DNA from: Amorphochlora amoebiformis
Taxonomy: Eukaryota > Cercozoa > Chlorarachniophyceae
Assembly: GCA_054601695.1 (NCBI GenBank)
Contig: BAAHQB010000232.1
Location: 186,001-250,000 of the forward strand
Reading direction: 5' to 3'
Length of the DNA stretch: 64,000 nt
A model generated the notes under the pieces. That model had not been told where the DNA came from, ran no database searches, and saw nothing but the letters and a program-made list of their open reading frames with translations. Below are positions 1 through 64,000 of the stretch, in pieces; the stretch's first letter is position 1; every line of letters begins with the position of its first letter. Position numbers and translations under genes: made by a program.

Positions 1-345
1 CCCTCACTCTAACTCTAACCCTAACCCTAACCCTAACCCTAACCCTTGCCCAACTAACCCTGACCCTAACCACCATAATCCTAACCCTAATCCTAACCCT
101 AACCCTAACCCTAATCCTAACCCTAACCCTATCCCTAGCCCTAACCCTAACCCTAACCCTAACCCTAACCCTAACCCTAACCTAACCCTACCATCACGAA
201 AAACTTTTAAAGCGAGATGTTAAATATCTAACCCCTGCCTTAACCGTAGCCCTAATCACATCCTTCGTAACCCTAACCCCAACCCTAACCCTAACTCTAA
301 CCCTAACCCTAACTCTAACCCTAACCCTAACCCTAACTAACCCTA
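1..345 (+). repeat. Telomere-type (CCCTAA)n, degenerate
   Basis: Long runs of CCCTAA with TCCTAA and ACTCTA variants, interrupted by unique DNA at about 188-275. CCCTAA is on the sense strand of the transporter gene. Confidence 0.9.
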
Positions 346-384
346 GCTTAACCGCAACCCGGAGTTACACTGTGCATACGACAT

Positions 385-429
<45 letters not shown>

Positions 430-445
430 ATATACGTACGCAAAC

Positions 446-518
<73 letters not shown>

Positions 519-588
519 ATATATATACATGTACACACACTTATAATATATATACATACATATACACATACACATATGTTTGCATACA

Positions 589-649
589 TTAGATTCAGAG
601 GACTTCACAACCCTGCCGAACACAGATATCAACAAAATCACCTATATTC

Positions 650-697
<48 letters not shown>

Positions 698-760
698 TAG
701 AGTCAGAGGACTTCACAACCTTATCAAGCACAGATGTCTACAAAATCACCTATATTCCTA
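589..760 (+). repeat. Two echoes of transporter exon 1 (5' part)
   Basis: Copies of ATTAG|ATTCAGAGGA and about 50 following bases start at about 589 and 695, each closed by (TA)n. The full exon follows at 792. Confidence 0.85.
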
Positions 761-791
761 TATATATATACATGTATGTTGTATACATTAG

Positions 792-18607
<17,816 letters not shown>

Positions 18608-18616
18608 TCCATTAAC

Positions 18617-18674
<58 letters not shown>

Positions 18675-18820
18675 ACATATATGTATATATATATAACAAC
18701 TTAAACGAATAAAAATAACAACAAAGAAACATAAAAAAGAAAAACGGAGACAAAGAAAGACGCCATAAGAAAGAAAAACAAATGAAAAACTGTAGAAAAA
18801 AGCGGGAAGAATCTTTTAGA

Positions 18821-18872
<52 letters not shown>

Positions 18873-19238
18873 ATATATATATGCAACAGAAAAATGTTAA
18901 GAAGAAAGCAAGAATAGGGTATAAAAAAAAAAGAAGGAAATGTAATGATAAACGCAAGACACGCGTCCTTGAAACCGTGATTTTCGTTTTTTTTTTTAGG
19001 CTTTTTACCTATTTTTCCCTTATCCTTTTCATATTTTTTTCCAATTTTTTTTATTTTTCGTTCCATAAACCTAACCCTTATAACCTCCGGGGCTAGAGCC
19101 TACGCTCTTTTGTCTCGGATTTCTGGTCTTGATTTCTTGTCCACCCTTGAGAGACTCCCTCGAGCTTAGAGCGCTCTTAGAGCGCTCTCTCGAGCTTAGA
19201 GCGCTCTCTTCACCCTCCTTCGGCACATTCGAACTTAA

Positions 19239-19622
19239 TTGATCTCTAAGACTCCCTCTATCACTGAGATGTACAAGCGATATTTCTATTTCTGTCTTGT
19301 CTTCTCACTACTGTACCGTCATTTACTTTTCCGAGCGAGCTCGCTCTCTTTCGAGCTCGCTCGCTCTCTTTCGAGCACAGCCTTTCTCTCTTTCTCTCTC
19401 TGTCTCTCTCTCGTTTCATATCCCGGCATATCTGGCCTCACATCACAGAAAAGATCTGTAGGCTCTTTTCCGCTCAGTTCCTTGCAAATTCTCAGCGAAA
19501 GTTCTCGAGTTTTCTTGCCAGATTCTCAGGGAAGGCTTTCGATATTTCCAGGAAAAATCCCAAAAGCGATCGATATTTGGCAAATGGTTAACGAGCAGCT
19601 TGAAACCGATATTTTAACATAG
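19239..19622 (+). CDS. Hypothetical ORF, 127 codons
   Basis: An ATG-initiated ORF in a region with little (TA)n. It starts with a short hydrophobic stretch, then low-complexity Ser/Leu derived from a CT-rich tract. It ends in an ordinary-looking tail (IPKAIDIWQMVNEQLETDIL). No family is recognised. The other two plus frames are also open over much of the end, so this could be chance, or the 3' exon of an unseen gene. Confidence 0.18.
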   Translation: MISKTPSITEMYKRYFYFCLVFSLLYRHLLFRASSLSFELARSLSSTAFLSFSLCLSLVSYPGISGLTSQKRSVGSFPLSSLQILSESSRVFLPDSQGRLSIFPGKIPKAIDIWQMVNEQLETDILT

Positions 19623-19871
19623 ATCCGCAGATAAGGATTAGCGATGTATACATATAGATATGTAAGAGTGTATAATTATATATCAGAGATATGTCCTCGA
19701 AGCGTGCCGCAGCAGAAAAAAAAAAATGTTATGGATTCTGAATCGAAATTTAAAGTGATTACGATGATGAGAGATCTACATACCATTATTCAGTACCCGT
19801 GTACTCTTGTACTACATGTAGTTTCAATATAGAATTAGGCACTATATCTAGCCTAGATAATTATGTGTATG

Positions 19872-19902
<31 letters not shown>

Positions 19903-20212
19903 ATATCATAGTACATATATGTATATATTACATTTGTATTAATCATTCTACTAGTATATCTCGAAAACATAACTACTATGTACATATATAACAAGTTATT
20001 ATAGAATAATATTAAATTTTATACTTAGAATTCAATTGCATAATTGATGTATCGGTAAGTATTTATGAAATTACACATACTACTAGCTAGCTAGACTAGT
20101 ACACTGTAATAATATTATATATAACATTATAGATTTATGATAGCCTACGGTGTGACCTAGATGACATTTATATATATTATATATATATATATATATATGA
20201 GAATATATATAT

Positions 20213-20247
<35 letters not shown>

Positions 20248-20334
20248 CTAGTATATATATATTATACATATCTATATATGTATATATTATAGAATTATAA
20301 TATTCTACAATGTCACAGTTTAGAATCTTAAAAT

Positions 20335-20432
20335 TCCAAAAAACAAATTCCAAAATTCAAATTCCAAAAAATTCAAATTCCAAAATTCAAATTCCAAAAA
20401 ATTTCAAATTCCAAAATTCAAATTCCAAAATT
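20335..20432 (+). repeat. AT-rich minisatellite
   Basis: Seven or so units of CAAATTCCAAAATT and related words. Confidence 0.85.
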
Positions 20433-20994
20433 CAATCTGAATTCACAAACTATAGATTTAACGTTTGAATATTGCACACAATCATGGTTCTGCGGTTTAA
20501 ACATAAACATCCATAACACACATTGGGTAAATATTACTAAATAAACATTCTCATTCTCAAATCCGATATTACACAAGTCATGCATAGATTTCATATCACC
20601 CATACTCTACGGGTTCCAATAAGCCTCATGCACAATGGGATGTGATCACCTCTTATTCACACAATTTTCTGAATTTAAATTGCATTTATGAGTCTAGATT
20701 CTTTCTCGTTACCTTCAGATTTGAAGCTTGAGCCTTCCTTGTGATTTGACGCTGATTTGGATGTATGGACGGCACGATTACCACCACACTATCATCCTCT
20801 CTCTTTAAAATCAATGATTCAAATTCAAATATTCAAATACCAAACGAAACTGCACCTTTAAAAATTAGGTGATTTCCTCTCTTTTAGCTCTTTATGATAT
20901 TGCCGTATTGACAATCTTTTACATCTCTCTTTAACCCTTGTTAATCTCTCTACCGTAATGACTTAAGAACTCCATTCGTTGACTCTTAAGGTCA

Positions 20995-25763
<4,769 letters not shown>

Positions 25764-25855
25764 GAATAAAATATGTAGTTAGAACAAAATGTATACATAC
25801 ATGTATATGTAGATATATATATATATATACACATAAATGTACATATGTATAATAT

Positions 25856-25897
<42 letters not shown>

Positions 25898-25914
25898 ATA
25901 TATATGTATACATG

Positions 25915-25957
<43 letters not shown>

Positions 25958-26049
25958 TGCTTAAAATAGTGTATAAAGATTATATACATAAATATATATA
26001 TATATATATATAATATATGTACATGTGTACGTAATCATATGTTATGTGC

Positions 26050-26093
<44 letters not shown>

Positions 26094-26105
26094 CAATATA
26101 TATAG

Positions 26106-26509
26106 AATGATAGACGCAAAGCCATTCAACATACGGTGGTGGAGCGCCCGACCAAAATCGATAAAGATTAAGCAACTTGTTCCCGGTGCTTTAAAAAGGT
26201 CTAGAGTCTCTCAAGATCCTCGAATCTCGAATAACGAATCTTGAATCTCGAATCTTGACTCTTGAGTCTCGGCCCTTAAATCTCGAACCTCGAGTCTTTC
26301 TCGAATCTCGAATCTCGAATCTCGAATCTCGCATCTCGTATCTTGAATCTCGGCCCTTGAATCTCGAATCTGTAATATTTGGTTTCTTTTGGCTCGCTCT
26401 CTTTTCTCTCTCTCTCCTCTCTCTCTTTCTATTATTGTATTTCAAATGGTTTCCAAATTGCTTTCTTATACCCTCTGTTTATCTCACATACATTTACATA
26501 CACATGTAT

Positions 26510-26564
<55 letters not shown>

Positions 26565-26666
26565 CATATATATGTATAAGTATTATATATAGATATGTGT
26601 GTGTGTTTGTACATCCGTGCGTACATGCTAAAAATATGTATGTGTAACACGTACCTATATATATAA

Positions 26667-26714
<48 letters not shown>

Positions 26715-26747
26715 GTATAATATATACATATATATATATATATATAT

Positions 26748-26841
<94 letters not shown>

Positions 26842-26900
26842 CATGTATATATATGTATATATATATATATATATATATAAATATAAATATATGTACAGAC

Positions 26901-26944
<44 letters not shown>

Positions 26945-26945
26945 T

Positions 26946-26987
<42 letters not shown>

Positions 26988-27059
26988 AATATATATATAT
27001 ATATATGCATGTATATGTAAATGTTTATATCTATATATAGATATATTTCTGGACGTATA

Positions 27060-27100
<41 letters not shown>

Positions 27101-27185
27101 ATATATGCGAAGTTTGCTTACTGTTTAAATAATGCTACGAATTTTTGCGGTTGATACATATATACATATGTATATGCATATATAT

Positions 27186-27240
<55 letters not shown>

Positions 27241-27355
27241 ATATATATATATACATATATATATGTATATTTATAATATATATGTATATATGTATATATA
27301 TTGATATAAATATATATTTATAATATATATACATCTATATATATATATATATATA

Positions 27356-27397
<42 letters not shown>

Positions 27398-27982
27398 AAT
27401 AAATATATATATATATATATATGAAATAGATATACACGTAAACATGTACATTGTATGTAGGATTGCGAATGGAACGGTTAAGAAAAGGTCTCATTAAACC
27501 GTCTATATATATATATATATACATATATATATAAATATATATATATACGTATATATTGTTGGAACGACCTTATATACATAGCACAAGCGTACGCAGCTCG
27601 AAGAGTAGATATCGATAGCCTATTAAAACATACTCATACCTGTACTAGAGATCGCTAGAGATCCCAGAGACTATTGGAGATTGGAGTAGCCGGTACTACC
27701 CGGAACTAACGGGGGCTACCCGGTACTACCCGGAACACCCTAGAGGCATTCTAGAAGGTTCGGTTAGGTTCCGAGAGAAAGGAAGAGAAGTTCGAACTAG
27801 TTAGAAATCCAAGCAGCCATAGCCGTCATAACTTAAGTTACCCAGTAACAATCGGATTAATCACTCACACGTGTACTGCCTACACCGCCGCTATAACAAT
27901 ATATATATATATACATATATATATATATCCCAGTAACAATCGGACTAATCACTCACACGTGTACTGCCTACTCCGCCGCTAT

Positions 27983-28030
<48 letters not shown>

Positions 28031-28059
28031 ACATATATACCCTCTGAATAAACGGGTAA

Positions 28060-28154
<95 letters not shown>

Positions 28155-28254
28155 CATGTATATGTATATACATAAACATGATATCGTATTTTCGATAAAC
28201 ACACACATATATTTTATACAATATCCATATATACTATCATACATATGAATATAT

Positions 28255-28296
<42 letters not shown>

Positions 28297-28508
28297 CGTA
28301 TACATAGGTGTGGGTGACATGTGTGTATATATACGTATTCATATTTATATACACAACATTATATATTTTATAATATACATATATACATACATATATATAT
28401 ATATATATATAATACATATATATATATATATATATGTACATTATATATATAGTTATATGTTAATATAGCCGATATCTTCGAAGAAGAGCTAGAGCACTAC
28501 GGAAATAA
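26106..28508 (+). CDS. Candidate alternative 3' exons of the unassigned gene
   Basis: Three islands could replace the last exon at 25739. They are 26106-26198 ([19 protein letters not shown] and following, phase 2 in and out), 27461-27487 (IANGTVKK, phase 2 in and out) and 28469-28508 (basic tail [13 protein letters not shown], then TAA). The phases chain correctly from the exon ending at 25039. The first island can also be read in phase 0 as [21 protein letters not shown] followed by TAA. The last can be read in phase 1 as [16 protein letters not shown] followed by TAG. The assignment is therefore open. RNA reads would decide it. Confidence 0.25.
26219..26374 (+). repeat. (TCTCGAATC) minisatellite
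   Basis: Runs of CTCGAATCTCGAATCTTGAATCTCGGCCCTTGAATC, reading as [10 protein letters not shown] on the minus strand without any sign of being a gene. Confidence 0.85.
27557..27898 (+). mobile_element. Probable solo LTR
   Basis: A 342 bp island of mixed composition inside (TA)n. It starts TGTTGGAACG and ends CGCTATAACA, giving the TG...CA ends with a TGTT/AACA terminal inverted repeat typical of LTRs (TGTTGG is common for Copia-type elements). There is no coding capacity. The target-site duplication cannot be read because both flanks are (TA)n. Confidence 0.5.
27929..27986 (+). repeat. Partial copy of the LTR 3' end
   Basis: Repeats the last 58 bp of the proposed LTR (CCCAGTAACAATCGGA to TATAACA) with about three mismatches, separated from it by a short TA/CATA spacer. 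Confidence 0.75.
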
Positions 28509-28592
28509 ATCGGAAACTTAGGCAAATTAGGTTAATATATATACATATATATATAAACATAAAAATATACGGTATATAATATATATTTATAC

Positions 28593-28626
<34 letters not shown>

Positions 28627-28701
28627 ATTTTCAGCATATACATATATTTATGTACATGTGTATATACATATAAAAAGTATATATGTATATGTATAGATTT
28701 G

Positions 28702-28753
<52 letters not shown>

Positions 28754-29184
28754 AAATGTATATATTGTATATGAATACATATTTTCATATATTATATAGA
28801 TGTATGTAATATATGTATATAATATACAGGTACATGTATATATATATATATATATATATACATGTAGATATATATATATATATATATATATATTTGTATA
28901 TATATATATATATATATATGTATACATAAATGTACATGTATACACATATGTATATACTTGTGTATACATTTGTATTCACACTATCATATACACACAGTCA
29001 TGGGCATATACATATATATATACATATATATATATGTTCACATATATATATAAAAAATATATATATATATATATATATATATGTTCACATATATATATAA
29101 AAAATATATATATATATATATTTACATGTTTACACATATATATTTATGCACGTATGCAATGCATGTACCGTTGTATGCATTTAC

Positions 29185-29237
<53 letters not shown>

Positions 29238-30337
29238 AGCAACATTATTATATAATATATATATATATGTAAGCTATTATGCGTCGTGTATCTGTAAGCT
29301 GAAATTGCTTACGAACACACACTAGATACAGCTCAACTGGAGGACCGTTTTCGTCATAGGCGCAACACCAATGAATTTTCTAGAATTTGAAGAATCGTTA
29401 AAGATTAGAGTCATCGGATATTTCTAGATTTTCTAGATTTTAAGCCTTAGTACATTGACTGAAGTCTAGGAAGTCATAATCTAGTATTGTCTAATTCTCT
29501 ACTAGTCTAGATAAGCATTAGAAGCATGGTGACTACGCTAGTACGTACCGAATTATTCTGTATTATTTAACGACAGTGTACTAGTTAATGTTTGATTACT
29601 ATATATATATATACTATAGTACTGGACTAAGTCAGTCGTTAGAGTCAGACAGTCTCTCTAGTCTCTATCTTCTAGATCTTGGCAAACCGTCTACGGTCTA
29701 GACGGTACGGTTGCGCCACAAATTCTAGATCTCGAAATTTCTAGAATTTGGCCAAATGAAATCTAGATACTACTAGTCTAGACTCTAGAGACTAGTGCTG
29801 CCAGTACAAGAGATAAGCTAGAAGTTGTAAAATTTACATACTATCTAGACTATCTAGACTATTGTGGAAATAAAAACTAGAAAAATTATAAAAACTTTAA
29901 CCAAACATTCTAGACATTTCTCAAGAAATTGGACATTAACTAGATTAAACCGCGCGCGTTCTCTGAGATACAGCGATGATATAGTACACTTTTCAGAATT
30001 TGAACATGCACACATGCTAGACACGAGCTACTAGAGACATCTAGGTCAGATTCTAAGACATGTGGGCGACTCGACTAGTACTGGAACTAGTCCTGAGATC
30101 TAGACGTATATCTAGTATATATATACTAGATATACGCTAGATACGCGCTACGCATTCAGGTTAACAGTGCCTACCGTGACTCATTAGTCTATATATCTTG
30201 TATATTCTAGTATTGTCTGTGGGTAATATTACTGTATTACCTAGATTACGCAGTCTCTAGAGTCCATATGCATAGCGTCTAGAGCGTGAGTCGGTAGTAA
30301 TACGTAAATTACGTAAAATTACTTTAGAAAGTCATGG
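28509..30337. other. Convergent intergenic region, CTAG-rich
   Basis: (TA)n to about 29270, then about 1 kb (29280-30337) with almost no (TA)n, dense in TCTAGA, ACTAGT and CTAG words and in stop codons on both strands. It lies directly after the stop of the minus-strand FKBP gene. No exon with a family match is seen. Confidence 0.6.
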
Positions 30338-33634
<3,297 letters not shown>

Positions 33635-33714
33635 CTGCCTCTAATCACTCGAATAACTTAGACCAGCGGCGCTAGACCCCCCGGATCAGGCTTGGGGGGT
33701 CAAGTCAACCGACG
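33635..33714. promoter_or_regulatory. Short bidirectional promoter region
   Basis: Only 80 bp separate the FKBP ATG (minus, 33634) from the first in-frame ATG of the GNAT gene (plus, 33715). The spacer has mixed composition, unlike the surrounding (TA)n. It holds an inverted repeat, GACCCCCC at 33675-33682 and GGGGGGTC at 33694-33701, with an 11-base loop. I see no TATA box. If the GNAT protein starts at Met38 (33826) the spacer is 191 bp. Confidence 0.5.
33675..33701. promoter_or_regulatory. GC-rich inverted repeat in divergent spacer
   Basis: GACCCCCC and GGGGGGTC form a perfect 8-bp stem around an 11-base loop, centred between the two divergent start codons. It could be a protein-binding dyad or a hairpin in either 5' UTR. 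Confidence 0.45.
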
Positions 33715-42962
<9,248 letters not shown>

Positions 42963-42967
<5 letters not shown>

Positions 42968-43057
42968 GACACGTGTAATATATGAGACACGTGTAATATA
43001 TGAGACACGTGTAATATAGGAAACACGTGTAATATATGAGACACGTGTAATATATGA
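42963..43057 (+). repeat. 18 bp tandem array over the GNAT stop codon
   Basis: TATGAGACACGTGTAATA repeated five times. The first unit supplies the TGA stop of the GNAT reading frame. Confidence 0.92.
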
Positions 43058-44351
43058 GACAATCGTCGACCAATATCGATGGCCTCATCCCGTATCAGAG
43101 TCAAAATCGTTCGATCTAGCTAAGAGCTAGTCTCTCTAGTCTCGAGGGTCTAGCCTAGTTGTCATTATGATCATGACATTGTCTAGATCTAGCAGATGGA
43201 GCCAAGCTTTGGCTACCGCTAGTACCGGTTAGTGGCTGGAAACACAAGCTTGTGAAGGTTGAGCTATTTCAAGTATTTGTCTAGTCTGTGCTATTTAGGT
43301 AGTTTCTAGAGTTTAGATTGCGTGTGTGACGAAAATCGTGAATGAATTAGATTTGAACTATGAATTCCAATAATCTGTGTGGCTGAAGCATGCTTTTCAA
43401 GTTAATGTTTCACTATTCACTACTGGACCAGATTCAGTATTCTATAGATTCTAGGTATTATCCGTATCTGAGATTCTACGTCGACCGAAACCTATACTAC
43501 TTATAGTTATTAGTCTGCAAAAACTACTACACTATAGTCTTAGCAGGTACTAGAGGTATGGCCTAGATCTAGTAGATCTAGTAGATATATATATATATAT
43601 ATACGCATATATTTAGCCCAGATAGCCTCGGATTAACTCTTGTAGTAATTAGATATATCCTACTATCTAGTCTCTAGAGTCTATCTAGTCTATCTCCAGA
43701 TCTATATACTAGATCTCTAGGATCTAGACTTGTAGTAGATATAGATTCTATAGACTAGATAGACGTTGACCGCCTTGCCTGGCGAATATCTGCAATATTA
43801 ATTAATAAGTAAGTCTGTATAAGTACCACGCACTGATAAAAATAAAAACTTAACACAGCTAGACAGCACCACAGCACGATTGAGTTATAATTACAACTTC
43901 TCTAAAAAAAAAAAAAAATGTAAATTTTTCTAGTCAAATTTTCTAGATTTTATCCATTTTATCCAGAATAATCGATTTGCACTTTGCAATCTTTTCCCTA
44001 CTAGACTTTACGTCGACTATTGAATATTCTCCGGTAATTCTAGTAATTGTCGGTTTGCCGCGATGATCTAAGACAATCATTTTCTCCGTCATGTCATTTT
44101 CCAGATTTTCCATGTCTGAAAATCCATTACATGCTAGACATGTAGAAGAGATATGTTGATTGTCAAGATGTAGTTGATTTGTGCGGTATATTATTGATTT
44201 GTGCGGTATATTATTGATTTGTGCGGTATATTATTGATTTGTGCGGTATGTTAATGATTTGTGCGGTATATTATTGATTTGTGAGGTATATTATTGATTT
44301 GTGCGGTATATTATTGATTTGTGCGGTTTTACTAACTTTTGTGCGGTATAG
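42968..44351. other. Convergent intergenic region, CTAG-rich
   Basis: Lies between the GNAT stop and the proposed MyTH4-FERM stop. From about 43100 to 43790 it is rich in CTAG, TCTAGA and GATCTAG words, like 29280-30337. It is bordered by a short tandem array at each gene end (42963-43057 and 44172-44335). No exon is seen. Confidence 0.6.
44172..44335 (+). repeat. 20 bp tandem array beside the MyTH4-FERM stop
   Basis: TTGATTTGTGCGGTATATTA repeated about eight times, ending about 15 bp from the proposed stop codon at 44352. Confidence 0.92.
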
Positions 44352-63460
<19,109 letters not shown>

Positions 63461-63469
63461 CTAAAATGT

Positions 63470-63507
<38 letters not shown>

Positions 63508-63513
63508 TATATG

Positions 63514-63551
<38 letters not shown>

Positions 63552-63608
63552 TGTGTTGTTGTATATATTTATATACGTCCAGACAAACATGTATATATCG
63601 TATACGTA

Positions 63609-63686
<78 letters not shown>

Positions 63687-63777
63687 TTTTCATGTAGATA
63701 TTCATGTGCATGTGTGTGTGTGTGTGCGAGAAAAGTAAACAAAAAAATAAATATAAATATATCTAAATGCGTATATA

Positions 63778-63811
<34 letters not shown>

Positions 63812-64000
63812 CACACACATATATATATATATAGTCATACATATATATATACATATACATATATAGCTAATACGGACTGTAATAAGAATATAGATATGAA
63901 AGAATATAATGTATGTACTTTTCATTGCATATATATGACAATATGACAAACGTATAAACGCACATGACATCATATATAAGAACTACAAAAATATTAAAAA

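Larger units (their letters stand above)
18608..20994. other. Intergenic region between the AAAP gene and the unassigned gene
   Basis: Downstream of the transporter stop it holds (TA)n and A-rich DNA to about 19060, then a patch of repeated GAGCGCTC-like words (19140-19215) and GAGCTCGCTC words (19335-19375). After the doubtful ORF at 19239-19622 comes AT-rich DNA with CTAG words near 20085-20100. A small array of ATTCAAATTCCAAAA-like units sits at about 20335-20432. I find no convincing exon chain here. Confidence 0.5.

Noticed and set aside
1-345. A chromosome end at the left edge
   Set aside because: The orientation fits a left telomere, but the array is degenerate and interrupted, the same repeats occur inside many introns, and the transporter gene needs exons further left.

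Overview
This is nuclear DNA of a eukaryote, most likely a protist and possibly an alga. Most of the window is (TA)n microsatellite DNA, mixed with TTAGGG/CCCTAA telomere-type repeats and long CT/GA tracts. Nearly all long open reading frames are YIYIYI translations of (TA)n and are not genes. The real coding sequence lies in short islands of 25-140 bp with balanced base composition. They are bounded by AG and GT and separated by introns of up to several kb. I read these islands on both strands and accepted chains whose splice phases agree and whose joined peptide matches a known family.

Layout. (1) 792-18607, plus: 16 exons of an amino acid/auxin permease (AAAP) type transporter whose 5' end lies left of the window. 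(2) 18608-20994: gene-poor, with one doubtful ORF. (3) 20995-25763, plus, perhaps reaching 28508: a multi-exon gene I cannot assign. (4) 28509-30337: intergenic and CTAG-rich, preceded by a probable solo LTR at 27557-27898. (5) 33634-30338, minus: a complete 8-exon FKBP-type peptidyl-prolyl isomerase with a C-terminal membrane anchor. (6) 33635-33714: an 80 bp divergent spacer. (7) 33715-42967, plus: a complete 11-exon GNAT N-acetyltransferase with a leader that resembles signal peptide plus transit peptide. (8) 42968-44351: CTAG-rich DNA between convergent genes. (9) 63460-44352, minus: 22 exons of the C-terminal MyTH4-FERM part of a motor-tail type protein whose 5' end lies right of the window.

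The most unusual feature is what I call exon-edge echoes. Beside many exons, the intron holds one to about thirty partial copies of that exon's edge, including its splice site, spaced by (TA)n. Copies of the 5' part lie upstream and copies of the 3' part lie downstream, and the complete exon occurs once. The probable LTR has an echo of its own end, so the process seems to act on any unique island set in (TA)n. Telomere-type repeats in introns lie mostly with CCCTAA on the sense strand for genes on both strands, and some form the sequence just before a 3' splice site.

The four named genes have unrelated jobs (transport, protein folding, acetylation, cytoskeletal tail). I see no pathway linking them. 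The FKBP and GNAT genes probably share one bidirectional promoter. The organism cannot be named from this window. TTAGGG-type repeats, very intron-rich genes, a MyTH4-FERM protein and the bipartite leader on the GNAT would fit an alga with a complex plastid, but that is inference.
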